From positions 182,894,982 through 182,958,981 of the forward strand of contig NW_026947484.1 of assembly GCF_034190915.1 (NCBI RefSeq): a stretch of 64,000 nt of DNA, in the 5' to 3' direction. A model generated the notes under the pieces. The model saw nothing but the letters and a program-made list of their open reading frames with translations, did no database searches and was not told the origin of the DNA. Every line of letters starts with the position of its first letter. Position 1 is the first letter of the stretch. Positions 46,618 through 57,605 of the stretch are shown in pieces. This stretch comes from Cavia porcellus (Eukaryota; Chordata; Mammalia; Rodentia; Caviidae). Position numbers and translations under genes: made by a program.

Positions 46618-47194
46618 AAGCATGTTTAGCCTCTATCTGATTTAAGATCTAAATGATAAAAGAAACCTATTATGATGCCAGCTATTTCCATTTGGCTATT
46701 GTGTGGGGGAAGAGGGTTTATGAAATCTTTCTATGAACATGAAACTGCTTTAAAAAATAAAACTCTATTAAAAAGTAAAAGTTAAATGAATATGGAGGAT
46801 TTAAAATTTATACAAAGTTAGGGAAAACAGTATAATGGAGCCCCAAGTTTCCACTCCTTTTATCTGGGGTGTCTGGGATATCTAGCAAATAATTTCTTTC
46901 TAAATTGCCTTCAGATTTTATGACTGATGTCATCATGATAAAATGGGTTACATGGAAGCAAAGACAGACCTGTGGAAGTGACAAATGATCACTGACTGTT
47001 TAAAAAATAATAATATGAGCCTACACGTTTTGGGCTTTCTGGTCCCCAAAGTGCCTGTGTGCTTTGACAGCTATCTGAGTTCAGTGGCACCAGAGCTTCT
47101 GGTGTTGGTTACGTCACTGTGCTACTGGATGGCAGAATGCACTGGTCCCCTCAAGAGCATTTGAAACCCATAGTCATTGTTTTCTTTCATTATC
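46618..47194. other. Unrecognised sequence
   Basis: No gene. Confidence 0.45.
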
Positions 47195-47265
47195 TTTATT
47201 CTTTTAATGTTTGAGACAATGTCTCACTGTGTAGGCCAGGCTGGCCTTGCCCTAATTCATTTTGA
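47195..47265 (-). repeat. B1 fragment, reverse orientation
   Basis: 'gagacaatgtctcactgtgtaggccaggctgg' only. Confidence 0.65.
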
Positions 47266-47364
47266 TGGCCATTTACCCCTACATTTTTGAACAAAAGCAA
47301 TGACAATTAGCCAGTGTGAACTATAAAAGTAAATAAAAGGTTTGAAAATACAATGCTATAGTTA

Positions 47365-47705
47365 GATCTTAAAATTCTTCCAGAAGTCCATGCACTGAAG
47401 GCTTGGTCCAGTGCCCATCACACTACTGGAAGGTGGTAGACTCTTCAGGAGATGGAGCTTAGTAGAAGGAAGTTAGGTTGTTAGGGGAATCTCCTAATAG
47501 GGGGTCTGGGACCCTAGGGTCTCTTCTTCATCTTTTCCTTTTTTGTCTCCCAGACACCTTGAGGCAAACAGTCTTCCTCTGCCACAAGCCCAAAGTAACC
47601 GGATCAGATGACCATGAACTGAAACCCTAAGACAGAATAAAACTTTTCTCTTATTAAGTTGATTATCTCAGGCATTATGTTACAGTAGTAGAAAGCTAAC
47701 GCTCA
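47365..47705 (+). mobile_element. Rodent LTR-like repeat
   Basis: 'gccacaagcccaaagtaacc', 'gaccatgaactgaaaccctaagacagaataaaac' (polyadenylation signal) and 'gtagaaagctaacgc' match the end of the LTR type at 38450-38893. Confidence 0.55.
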
Positions 47706-47739
47706 GCATGATTAAGCTTTGTACAGTTTCTTGAATTTG

Positions 47740-47930
47740 CTATGCTGCTTCCATCCCCAGGCCTTTGCACTTTGTCTCTGTCCAAATAAGCATTCCATTT
47801 ATCCCTCAGCCATCAGTGTGAATGACCTTTTCCCCGGAAGCCACTGCTGACCCTCCTGTCTTCCTTCTGACATAGATGATCTTGTGTGTAGTCTAGGGCT
47901 AGCCTCTACTAATTGCTGACCCACTCATCT
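47740..47930 (+). repeat. L2 fragment
   Basis: 'atccccaggcctttgcactttgtctctgtcc' and 'ccggaagccactgctgaccc'. Confidence 0.5.
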
Positions 47931-47939
47931 GTCTTTCCA

Positions 47940-47971
47940 GCTGTGAGCTGTGAGCTGTGAGCTGTGTGTGA
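47940..47971. repeat. Short 8-bp minisatellite
   Basis: GCTGTGAG-type units repeated three to four times. Confidence 0.85.
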
Positions 47972-48024
47972 GAAGAACTATGATCTGTATAGGGAGGAAT
48001 TATAATGTAGGAATTAACAATAAT

Positions 48025-48310
48025 GCATAAGATCTGACGTTAGTGAAACCTGGGTTCAGATACAATCAAAGTAGGGTTGGGGAGAGTGGTGCAGCACCTG
48101 CCTGGTAAGTGCAAGGTCCTGAGTTCTGTTCTCATTACCAAAAAACAAACACATAAAACCCCAAATAGAATCAAAGCACTGACTGGATTTTTGACATCTG
48201 CATCATACTTGTCACTAGAGATATGAGGTATTATGAACATAAAGCACTTAACAGAATGAGTACCTAGTACACAGTTAATGCTCAGTAAGGATGTGCTGAA
48301 TAAAAGGGGT
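48025..48310 (+). repeat. MIR interrupted by an ID-like SINE
   Basis: MIR head 'acgttagtgaaacctgggttcag' and tail 'gcacttaacagaatgagtacctag' flank a degenerate ID at about 48073-48160 ('agcacctgcctggtaagtgcaagg', 'attaccaaaaa'). Confidence 0.55.
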
Positions 48311-48906
48311 GAAAAGAAAGGAAAAAGAAACAGAAAGAGAGGAATGAAGTGGTGTGAATGATTACTCAGGCAAAAAGCAAAGATGAAAGATTTCCATAAC
48401 AGTTAAGAGATTCTAATCTTGAGTACTGTGCTTCTCTCCTTATCACTGACCAAATTAGAGAGGCCTTCACATTTTTAAGCTGAAAAATATGTTTTTACCT
48501 GATCTTATATATAGAAAAAAATATTTTTTCAGTTCCTAAAGGAGGAATTCACTGGGCTGCCTTTCTTATGGGCTAATGTGATTTTCATCTTTCAGCTGTT
48601 TTTAGTATCTAGTTTTTTGGTGGGCTGTATACCCTTTACTCATCTGAAGAGGTCATTTATTGGACACCAGTTGGTACAGAGAACTCTAGCTAACACCAAT
48701 ATGGAATAACATGATCTTTTCAGTTCTGTTTCTCTTGGGCAAAGCAAAGTGGTATTTTAAAGAGTGTGTAGGCCATGTACTTCGATAACTCTTTGATGTG
48801 CCAGGACTCTGCATGATGGACATGTACATCTTTCTGAAAAAGCTCAATTTTGAACACCAATAATCAGCCTGACACTGTGATAGCCTTTCAGGAGACATTA
48901 AGGGAA
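48311..48906. other. AT-rich sequence, nothing recognised
   Basis: No gene or clear repeat. Confidence 0.45.
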
Positions 48907-48920
48907 GTGAGGTTCAACTT

Positions 48921-49816
48921 TTTAAAAAAAATTTTTATTAAAAAAATAAAAAATAATTTTAAAAAGGAGATTGAGATAAAAGGGGACATAACAACATAAC
49001 AACACAGGTCAGAACAGAACAATTTAAGCAGCATAGTGTTTCACCACAAGATAACCCGACATAAAGACAGGTGTGGTGGCTCATGTCTGTAATCCCAGCA
49101 CTTGGGAGGCTGAGGCAGGAGGATTGTTGTAAGTTTGGAAAACAGTCTGGGCTACAAAATGGGTTCAAGGCCAACCCTGCCTGCATAGTGAGACCCTGTC
49201 TCAAAAAGACAAAAAAAAAAAAAAAAAAGATAACCCGACATAATAGTAGTTATCATAGTGTCTCTTTCCTTGAAATATTTGAGTATAACTTTGTATACTA
49301 TAGCATCAAACATATCGACAGTGTAAAACCATTCAAGAGAATGAAAGTATTACAGGGTATTTAGAACCAACTAACAAAACAAACAATGGTTTCTATATTA
49401 TCTCCTTGTCTATAAAACATTTTGTTTATACTATCACATATAATGGGATTTCAAAACAAGAAGATATTAAATCAGCACTATTATGATGTCTTGTTTTCTT
49501 CAAAATAGCTGTTCATACCATCATAGACAATAAAATCAAACAGCCCAGAATAAAACCATTCCAATTAATGAATAAAAATGATAAGGCTTCAAAGCAATAT
49601 AATGGGGAATCATGATTACCACATACTTTTACGTATTCTTATCGTTTCTTACACTAGGGAAACTATTCGGTATTTACACATGTGAGGCTGATTTATTTCA
49701 CTTATGAGTAGGGTCTCAAACTGTGCCCATTTATTTATAAATATCTCAATGTGATCACTCTTTATAGCTGAGTATTACTCCATTGTATAAAAATACCACA
49801 ACTTTTTTATCCATTC
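48921..49816 (-). mobile_element. 5'-truncated L1 (ORF2 end plus 3' UTR), reverse orientation
   Basis: GTGAGGTTCAACTT at 48907-48920 and 49817-49830 is the target-site duplication. On the minus strand the element opens with the L1 ORF2-end hallmark ('ttatacaatggagtaatactcagctataaag', reverse of about 49760-49795). It then runs into a 3' UTR matching HAL1 copy 1 at 3349-3835 and ends in an A/T-rich tail at 48921-48960. It is a remnant with no usable frame. A B1 has inserted into it. Confidence 0.8.
49065..49226 (+). repeat. B1 SINE nested in L1
   Basis: Head AGACAGGTGTGGTGGCTCAT, end CCCTGTCTCAAAAAGAC and an A tail. AAGATAACCCGACATAA at 49048-49064 and 49227-49243 is a perfect 17-bp duplication within the L1 3' UTR. 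Confidence 0.92.
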
Positions 49817-49959
49817 GTGAGGTTCAACTTCTGCCATTGAGTAGCAGACGGTCAACTAGAGGGGATTAGACAACAAGGTAAGTGCAAACTAGAGGAGATG
49901 CTACAGGAGAGACACAAGGATAGGTTAGGTTAGAGACAGCAAAAAGGCTTCATTTGTCC

Positions 49960-50545
49960 ATTTTTTCACTCAATAAAAAATATATATTGAGTGACTATTA
50001 TATACCAGATACTAAACCAGCTATTAGGAGTGTGATATAAAAAAGCCAATATTCCTAATTTCTAAGGCTCAATTATAATCTAGAAGATACATATATAAGG
50101 ATGTGGATATATGTTATATGAATATATAACTTATTCATTTGTTTATTTGACATTTTTGCAGTATCTACTAAATTCTAAGTCAGGAGTAAAGAGAAAAAAA
50201 GTGATTCTATGGTAAAAGGTCACATATACGAACTCAAGAGATGGATGTACAAGCAATAAATCAAAACACGGGATGTCTGGTGTCAAGACAGATGAGTTCA
50301 AAACTTTTGTAGTCATGACGTAGAGAGTGAAGGGGCAATGAACTTTTTCAGGCATCAGGGAGTTTTCCTGAGGGCACACAATAGAGGCAGACTTAGAGGA
50401 TCAAGTGGGACTCCAGGAATTCTAAAAGGTGGAAAGAAGAGTGTAGAGGCGGCTAGAATGGAGTAAGAACCAAGAGTTAAACCGTGCCACATGACGGAGG
50501 GCTTTTAAGTCCCGTATCTGAGAGCATGGGATGTCGAGGTGCGGC
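49960..50545 (-). repeat. L2 LINE region, reverse orientation
   Basis: 'cactcaataaaaaatatatattgagtgactattatataccag', 'gagggcacacaatagaggcagac' and 'tgccacatgacggagggc' fit reversed L2. Diverged. Confidence 0.5.
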
Positions 50546-53103
50546 AACCATCCAGAGGAACAGATGAGCAGATGTGCACAGTGGGAGGTAGAGAGAATGT
50601 TTGGGAAAGTTCACAGTGCAGCAAGTTTTTAAGAGTGCTAAGTGAGGTGCAGGATATTCTTAGGAAACAAGAAGATAAAAGCATTCAATCAAGAAGACAC
50701 ATCATTCCTTGATGAGACTGTTCCTCTTCTTGAATTTTAAAGATGAAAATTATGAAGAAAAAGAATTCCAAAAAAAAAAGCATCATGAGTTAAGACAGAG
50801 GCAGCGAGGCCACGTCCACAGAGTCAGGGTGCGGTGGAGGTAGCTTGTCCTGTGCCTGTAAATCCCTGCTAACCCCGTGTTTGCCCTGGCTCTACCCACC
50901 GTACTCACTGTACAGGTGAAAGCAGAAAAGGCACCCCCAGATACTCACTCCCCTGAAGGGCAGGTCTTGGGCATTCAGAGATTTTTGAGATTCAGAGACC
51001 TCACCTGTTTGTAAGTCCTCCAGCATAGTGATAGCTGCTCCATGAAGGGGAGAAATCACCCCAAGACTCTCATTTAGTACCAACCAGTAGCTCCTCCTTT
51101 TAGATTCACCACCAACAAGGCCTTTTTCCCTGTGTTGGGGTCAGGGGAGGCCAAGAAGAACACTGCTGTTCTCTCCTTCTGATCTTGGAACCAACTCAGA
51201 AATGAGGCCAGGAGGCGGACCAACAGAGATCAAAATATCAGCTTTGCATATAGATAAAGCTGATCTGCAAAGCGTGGCCTGACCTATAGCCAAATGAGTT
51301 TTCTTAAAACTCTTCTCATCTTTGATTACCCAGCAAAACTGCTGCCCATCTACGCAAGAAAAAGGCTTGTTGGCCATGCTGACCACAAGGCAGAAAAAAT
51401 GCAGGTGGCCTATGGATAGGCTGGCCCTCCAAAGAGCACGCAGAGAGAAACGTCAGAGGCAGGTTCACTGGTCAGGTCCATCACCCCTTCTTTGGGAGTG
51501 GGGAAAAGCCTCACATTTGCTTTTCTGAGGAGTATAAACTATTTCTCTCTGTAGTGTGAGCAAAATAGGGACTATTCTAACCCCATTCCCTACTGACTTC
51601 ATTTCTGTCTTCTGCAGGATTTTATTTTAGCACCTGAGGACTTTGTCATTTACTTCCTTAATGAGAGGTCTTTATCTCAAGTTTGCAAGTTCCTTAAAAT
51701 GGAGAGCACTGCTTTGCACTTTTTCTCCGACTCTCTTTCCCCTCACGTGACTGGGAAGGTGGGGGAGGGAAGGATAGGAAGAAAAAAGGAAAGGGAAGGG
51801 AGGAGCAAGAGCACAGATGGGCATTTTATCTGAGTAGCCCTGAAAAAGTTTAGGATTAAAAAGCTTTTAGTAGGAAATGTTTAGTATTAATTATGGTTCA
51901 CAAACTTCGACTCATTCTGGCAGGCTTAGAGATGAAAATGCAGCCAGGGATGTTGCAGTGCATCCTGTTTTCCACAGATTTTTTTAAAAATACTGTATCA
52001 CATCAAGAATGCTTTTATACTCAAAACACAGCAATCAATATTGAAGACAACTAAAGAAAACTACATTGATGTTGGCTCTATATTCGGAAATTTTACCAAC
52101 TCCAGAGAAAGCAGAGAGAAAGGTGGCTCTAAATAAGAACAAAAACAGAAGGTGCTCAAATATAAATGTTCTAAGTCACTCATTGTTTTAAAACTTAAAG
52201 TTTTACTTATTAATGGATTACCATGTTGTTTCCATATGTATACACATTACATACTGTTTCAATCAGGTTAAACATATTTGTCCCCTCAAATGTTTATCAT
52301 TACTTAATGGTGAAAATTCCAGTTTTTTGAAATGTGCAGGGTGTGATTGTGACCTAGAGCCACTCTGCTGTGTAAGAGCACACCAGAACTGCACACTCGC
52401 GTTTAACTGTAACTCAATATCCATTGGTCAATACAGCCTAAGTCATTCTATTTCAAAAGCACACATTTCTAAAACTCACCATATTTATTAATAGAACAAA
52501 TTTGCTAACGTCTGTTGGGCCATCACTAGAAAAACTGTTTAAAGCTCCAAGAAGCGATGGAGGGAAGGAAGATAGAACAATAGCTGGTGGTGACTCTCCA
52601 TGGTGTCCTGCTGGCTGCGGATGGCTCCAGGGATCTCCTGCTGCCATGACCAGAGTCACAGTCATTAGCTGTGGGCCCCGGGAGCAATCTTTATGGTGTG
52701 GTTTCTGGGCTTATCTGAAGTCGCCCTATGTCTTAGTTCCTAGAGTGGGAATCCTGCTGCCTGATACGTAGTCTCAGCCAAACGATTCTGTCACTTGGAT
52801 TCTGTTTACACTGATGGGCCCTTCTAGAGATGCAATCTTTCTCTAGAACCATCATTCTTCAGGCTCCTGGTTTCCTGGATTGCCTACTTGAGCTGGTGGC
52901 TCCTGACCTTGGCAATATGATATTCCAGTAGTCTCTCACCTCTTTCCAGATTCCCTCTTCTTCAGTCACAGGTGCTATTCTGAGTAAACACTCACTTTTT
53001 GAATTCCTGCCTTGCCTCTCTGATTTTGCCTGCTAGATACCTCCAGATACCTGTTCCAACACGAGGAGGTTGCTTTCTTTGAACAAGGTCACTAGTACTA
53101 ACA
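50546..53103. other. Mostly unique sequence upstream of the provirus
   Basis: Contains a purine-rich run at about 51747-51812. Frames of 60-92 codons occur on both strands (e.g. 51141-51386 minus, 52502-52771 plus), none with a recognisable domain. No promoter or splice context is clear. Confidence 0.4.
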
Positions 53104-53109
53104 CATACC
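53104..53109. repeat. Provirus target-site duplication, left
   Basis: CATACC, repeated at 59829-59834. Six bases is the size made by betaretroviral integrases. Confidence 0.95.
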
Positions 53110-53592
53110 TGTCGATGTCCGCTCCCGGCCGGCAGGAAGGACACACGACAAAATCTGGTAGTGGACAACCTTTTCTTTTTATTTTCCTTCTCCGTACAGC
53201 CTGCCCTGGGTTCTCCCAGCTGAAGCCTCCTCTGGTCCGCTCCCCGCGGCTCCTTTTGTGCTTCAGTCTGCCCCAAAGCCTCTACCGGTCCGCTCTCCGC
53301 GGCTCCTTTTGGGCTTTTACTTCTGGGCTTCTACCTGGCTTCTTCTTCCGCCCAGGGGTGGCACCGGTATATATACGGGTACAGTGTCCAATCATGTTAA
53401 AGTAAGCAAGGCAAGCTGATTGGCTAACATCATCAGTTGCCAGGCAGACTATATTGTTGAGCGGGTTGTTTACGCGGTAAGCAGGAAACTAACATATTCG
53501 ATGGGAGGGGTAATCTACCTCAGGCTTTGCTCTTTACCACAGGCCGCACGTCCGCCGCGCAAGGCGAGCTATCACAGACGCGGCTCCCAACA
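53110..53592 (-). repeat. 3' LTR of the provirus
   Basis: 483 bp, TG...CA ends, same length as its partner. Read on the minus strand it has a CCAAT box (ATTGG on the plus strand at 53419-53423), a TATA element (about 53366-53378) and AATAAA (complement at 53178-53183), in U3-to-R order. It differs from the 5' LTR at 53153 (A here, G at 59389). Confidence 0.95.
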
Positions 53593-53608
53593 TCTCCCCC
53601 TATTTTAT
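53593..53608 (-). promoter_or_regulatory. Polypurine tract
   Basis: The minus strand reads ATAAAATAGGGGGAGA directly before the 3' LTR. This is the usual primer site for plus-strand DNA synthesis. Confidence 0.85.
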
Positions 53609-54096
53609 TTTTTATGAATGTGCGCATCGTAGCCCTTCCTGGACTGGGTGCAGAGGCTTATGCCCTATGTGTAGGTCCACCGTAGGTCCTTGGCTTAGAC
53701 CCTGGTTGGCCATGCCATGGTCTGCCAAGGCCCTGAGGCCCTCGTCCTTTTTCTAGGGCCAGGCACAAACTGGACGGAACCTGGATGCACACAAGCTTGC
53801 ACTCATTTCCTCTCCGTAAAGAAATCCCCTCGGAGAGAAATTTAGACCTGGGCAGCATCTAACAGTCCAGCGGCTTACGTGCAGGATGGGGTAGGGCCTG
53901 GCTTAGGTCGAGTCGTGCTGGGGAGGCACGCTCTTACCCGTCATTGACTCACCTACCCTGCTGTGTATTGTCACCTTATGGAGGAGAATGAGGGATGCCC
54001 GCCATATCTAGACTCGGTCGTGGGCCAATTGAGCAAGCCATGCATATGCCTGAGGATCTTCTTGTCCATTTCGGGCTACCGCTATTTCTATTCATC
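53609..54096 (-). other. Non-coding segment between pol and the polypurine tract
   Basis: Nearly 500 bases where env would lie. I see no signal peptide, fusion motif or transmembrane frame; the longest minus-strand frame (53658-53858, 66 codons) matches nothing I know. env was lost from the lineage, not merely mutated here. Confidence 0.75.
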
Positions 54097-56712
54097 TTAT
54101 TGGTTGGTCTGTGATGGATCTCCAGTAGGGCAGGTCTGATCTTCAGTCGAGGGCTTTGTTGCCCGTGTCAGTCTCTCCGGTATCCACAGTGGTTCTCGTC
54201 CCGGTTCCTGTGGGAAAACACAAACCGCGCCTCGGTTCCAGCTGACCACTGGATCCGGGCCCATCCATTGTCCTGTCAGGACATCTTTCCACTTCACCCA
54301 CCCTTTATGGTTGGGGGAAGGGTTGCAGTGCTCCACAGCTGGGGAGCGATTATCATTATTTAAATTTAAAAAATTGTGTGTGAATAGTGCCATGGATAAT
54401 CGTGCCTTTGGGGCCAGGCCTTGGCCTACTCCCCCTTTTTGTTTTTGTAAAATTTCTTTGAGGCTTCTATGAGCCCTCTCAATGATTCCTTGACCTTGGG
54501 GATTGTATGGGATACCATGTTTTAATTGAACCTCCATCATTTTGCAGAACTCATTGAAGGCTTTGCCTATATAGGCTGGTCCATTATCAGTTTTTAATAT
54601 TTTTGGTTTGCCCCATGCGGCCCAAGCTGCCAGGCAATGATTGATCACATTAGACACTTTTTCACCTGTTTCTGCTGTTGCGAATATGACGTGAGAACAG
54701 GTGTCTGTGGAAACATGAACATATTTAAGAGTCCCAAACTCCTGTATATGTGTGATGTCCATCTGCCAAACATCACCAGGGATCAAACCTCGAGGGTTTA
54801 CTCCCATCGGTATGGCAGGTTTGTATGTGGCACAGGAGTCACATAGTCGCACGATATCTCGTGCATCTGCTCTAGAAACATGGAAATGGTTTGCTAGTGT
54901 CCTGGCATTAACATGAAATTTATCATGGAAGGCACGGGCTCGCTCGATTGGTGTTAGTAAGGTAAAAATCCATAACGGGCGAGTGGCAGTGTCAGCAGCC
55001 GCATTCCCCTGTGCCATGGGCCCCGGCAGGGATGTATGTGCTCTTATGTGGGTGGTGAAGACCTTATGGTGTCTGTTCTGAAGCAATGTCTGGATAGACA
55101 GGAACAGTCCAGCCACTGTGGAAGTGGATCTAATTAAACTGGCAGTCTCAAGCACTTGCATAGCATTGACCACATACCTAGAATCGGAGACAATGTTAAT
55201 GGCTTCTGAGAACCGTTCAAGAATCATTTTAACGATCTGCAGTTCTACCACCTGAGGCTGATCTGGTTTAAATTGTATGGTAACCGGGGGCTTGCCTAGG
55301 ATCACATAGGCGCCTATCCCCGTCTTGGAGCCATCTGTGTATATTGTAGTTGCTAGGACTAATGGCTCAGAGGCAGTAACCTTTGGAAAAATTATAGGGT
55401 GCTGAGTGACAAATGACAAGATAGGGTCTTTAGGGTATTGATTGTTTATATCCCCATGGAAAACACATCTCAGAATGGCCCAGGTATCTATGCAGGCAGC
55501 CAGGGTCTTGATCTGGCTGGCGGTATAGGGTACTCGGATGGCTTGTGGTCCTGAGCCAAAATGTTGGACAGCTCTATCATGCGCTTCAAGGGCCAATGAA
55601 GCGACTGCCTCCGGGTAATGCTCTATGACTTTTGCAGGTGAGACCTTAGGGTGTATCCACAGTAGTGGTCCTTTCTGCCAAATCACCGCTGTAGGCTGTA
55701 GACTAGTCTGTAGCAAACAGACATCAAAGGGTCGCCCTGGTTCAATTCTGTGTAAGGTAGCCCCACCTAAGGCTTTTTCCACTCTCTGTAAGGCAGCTCT
55801 TGCCTCAGGAGTGAGCCTCCTGTGGGAGGCTATATCTGGGTCTCCCTTCAGAAGGTCGAACAGGGGTTTGAGATCTGAATTTGGTATATGTAAATATGGC
55901 CTAATCCAATTAATGTCTCCCAATAGCCTTTGCATGTCATTTAGGGTCCTAACGCCATCCATCCTAATGGTGACCTTCTGCGGAGAGACTAGCATAGGGG
56001 AGATTCTCGCGCCTAAGTAGGTCACCATTTCTCCTCCCTGAATCTTGTCGGGGGCAACATGCAGATTAGCTTGTCTCAGGGCCTCGACCAACTGGCTGAG
56101 CATATTATTTAGCATGTCTGGGTCCCTGCCGCTGAGCAAAAGGTCGTCCATGTAATGCATACATCTTATCTTGGGAAAGGATTTTCGTAGGGGGGCCAGT
56201 AGGGAATCAAGGTAAATCTGACACATAGTGGGACTGTTGGCCATACCTTGGGGCAACGTTACCCACTCGTATCTGAGATCAGGGCTTTCTTGGTTAATGG
56301 TGGGCAAAGTAAAGGCGAACCTATGAGTGTCCTCTGGGTGCAGGGGAATTGAGAAGAAACAGTCTCTAAGGTCTATAACATAAACTGGCCAGGACTGAGG
56401 GATGGCTGAGAGAGCTGGCAGCCCCCTCTGGACCGCCCCCAGGGGCTGCATCTGCGCGTTGACCGCCCTTAGATCATGGAGCAGCCTCCACTTGCCAGAC
56501 TTTTTCTTAATTATAAAAATGGGGGTGTTCCATGGGGAGGTTGACGGCTTAATATGTCCTAATCTAAGTTGTGTACTGACTATTTCTGACAAGGCTAATA
56601 GCTTCTCCTTAGGCAGGGGCCACTGAGGTACCCAAACCGGATCATTTGATTTCCAGGTGATTTTGATCGAAGTGGGTAGGAGAGCTTCTTCAGCGGCCCC
56701 TAAGAAAAACCC
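54097..56712 (-). CDS. pol: Pol: reverse transcriptase, RNase H, integrase
   Basis: This frame copies RNA to DNA and integrates it. It is entered by a -1 shift from pro at 56706-56712 and stays open to TAA at 54097-54099, about 870 codons. Counting from a TTG at 56592: the RT palm has an aspartate in VIDLRD (74) and YMDD (147-150). RNase H has D420 (YTDGS), E450, D470 (SDSRY) and D534. Integrase has an N-terminal zinc site (H556/H560, C584/C587) and the DDE triad D612, D669 (KTDNG) and E705. All expected catalytic residues are present and there is no internal stop. The frame has no ATG near the start of homology, which fits expression only as Gag-Pro-Pol. Whether the enzymes work is not shown. 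Confidence 0.93.
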   Translation of the reverse strand, partial: GFFLGAAEEALLPTSIKITWKSNDPVWVPQWPLPKEKLLALSEIVSTQLRLGHIKPSTSPWNTPIFIIKKKSGKWRLLHDLRAVNAQMQPLGAVQRGLPALSAIPQSWPVYVIDLRDCFFSIPLHPEDTHRFAFTLPTINQESPDLRYEWVTLPQGMANSPTMCQIYLDSLLAPLRKSFPKIRCMHYMDDLLLSGRDPDMLNNMLSQLVEALRQANLHVAPDKIQGGEMVTYLGARISPMLVSPQKVTIRMDGVRTLNDMQRLLGDINWIRPYLHIPNSDLKPLFDLLKGDPDIASHRRLTPEARAALQRVEKALGGATLHRIEPGRPFDVCLLQTSLQPTAVIWQKGPLLWIHPKVSPAKVIEHYPEAVASLALEAHDRAVQHFGSGPQAIRVPYTASQIKTLAACIDTWAILRCVFHGDINNQYPKDPILSFVTQHPIIFPKVTASEPLVLATTIYTDGSKTGIGAYVILGKPPVTIQFKPDQPQVVELQIVKMILERFSEAINIVSDSRYVVNAMQVLETASLIRSTSTVAGLFLSIQTLLQNRHHKVFTTHIRAHTSLPGPMAQGNAAADTATRPLWIFTLLTPIERARAFHDKFHVNARTLANHFHVSRADARDIVRLCDSCATYKPAIPMGVNPRGLIPGDVWQMDITHIQEFGTLKYVHVSTDTCSHVIFATAETGEKVSNVINHCLAAWAAWGKPKILKTDNGPAYIGKAFNEFCKMMEVQLKHGIPYNPQGQGIIERAHRSLKEILQKQKGGVGQGLAPKARLSMALFTHNFLNLNNDNRSPAVEHCNPSPNHKGWVKWKDVLTGQWMGPDPVVSWNRGAVCVFPQEPGREPLWIPERLTRATKPSTEDQTCPTGDPSQTNQ

Positions 56713-57605
56713 AATCCTTGCCTACCTTTTTTGTTTTCTACTGGTATTGGGGATGTCCGACCCTGCAGGGCATTGCCCAAGCCTTTGCCGGGGGTATATC
56801 CCTGGTTCCTGAGTATATCCTTAGCCTGGGGGGAGCAGTTTGACGTAAGCGTGACATCCATCTGAGTGAGGATGTCCCTTCCCCATAGAGACACTGGCAA
56901 CTGCAACACAAACGGTTGGAAATGGCCCTGATGACCCTCCTCATCGCACCAGAGCAGGGTTGAAGCACTAACCTGAGGAGCTGACACCATCCCCAGGCCC
57001 TGCAGCGTGTTATCTGCAGTGTTGGTGGGCCAGTTGGAAGGCCAATCCTTTCTGGAGATAATGGAACGGTCAGCTCCTGTGTCTAGGAGCCCTGTTATAT
57101 TCTTGCCATTGACCTTAAGTGAGAGCATGGGCCTTTTACCAAGTGTCATATGGAGTCCCTCAAAGACTTCCCCTGAGGAACCGAAACCTTGACTTTCTCT
57201 AATTTTCTGCTTTGAGGGAAATCTCTTGTGGAGACTGGGGAGCAGCAAGAGCTGCGCTATCTTGTCTCCTTTATTGATTACCATAGTACCCACAAGAGAT
57301 TGAACCATAATTTTAATATGTCCTGTGTAGTCTGAGTCTATGACCCCTGGGACTACTGTGAGACCCCGAAGGGCCGTGGAGGATCTCCCGATCACCAGAC
57401 CCACGAAATTTTCGGGTAACGGTCCCTTAAAGGTGGTTTCAACCACTTGAACACCCATATCAGGCACTAATATAAGTCCTGAGGCGACACTGAGGTCCAC
57501 ACCTGCTGACCCAGGGGTGGCCCTTGTTGAAGGCTGCCACCCTGAGCTGTCCTGTCTCTGGGGCGGGGGCCCGCCTGTGAAGGGGGCCCCCTCTGGCCGT
57601 TTTTT
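56700..57605 (-). CDS. pro: Pro: dUTPase fused to aspartic protease with G-patch
   Basis: The frame is entered by a -1 shift from gag at 57599-57605 and ends at TAG 56700-56702; a GTG at 57500 is not a likely start. First comes a trimeric dUTPase, which limits uracil incorporation: the AGVDLS opening, GRSS, GVIDSDYTG, GDKIAQLLL and a C-terminal GFGSSG motif are all visible, so the five conserved dUTPase motifs appear present. The protease follows, with catalytic LLDTGADRS and a WGRDIL helix near its end. The tail has a glycine-rich G-patch (GYTPGKGLG, QGLGF). This order, dUTPase then protease then G-patch, is the betaretroviral arrangement. Confidence 0.93.
   Translation of the reverse strand, partial: KKRPEGAPFTGGPPPQRQDSSGWQPSTRATPGSAGVDLSVASGLILVPDMGVQVVETTFKGPLPENFVGLVIGRSSTALRGLTVVPGVIDSDYTGHIKIMVQSLVGTMVINKGDKIAQLLLLPSLHKRFPSKQKIRESQGFGSSGEVFEGLHMTLGKRPMLSLKVNGKNITGLLDTGADRSIISRKDWPSNWPTNTADNTLQGLGMVSAPQVSASTLLWCDEEGHQGHFQPFVLQLPVSLWGRDILTQMDVTLTSNCSPQAKDILRNQGYTPGKGLGNALQGRTSPIPVENKKGRQGLGFS
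56706..56712 (-). promoter_or_regulatory. pro-pol -1 frameshift site
   Basis: The minus strand reads G GGT TTT in the pro frame, four codons before or at the end of pro (then TCT TAG). It fits X XXY YYZ, and pol is in the -1 frame exactly from here. A downstream RNA structure was not tested. Confidence 0.8.

Noticed and set aside
53070..53617. Plus-strand frames of 111 and 65 codons over the LTR
   Set aside because: They are repeated almost exactly at 59318-59868 because both lie in the two LTR copies, antisense to the virus; they are shadows.
53609..54096. Search for an env remnant
   Set aside because: No frame with signal peptide, fusion peptide or membrane anchor; I conclude that env is absent.
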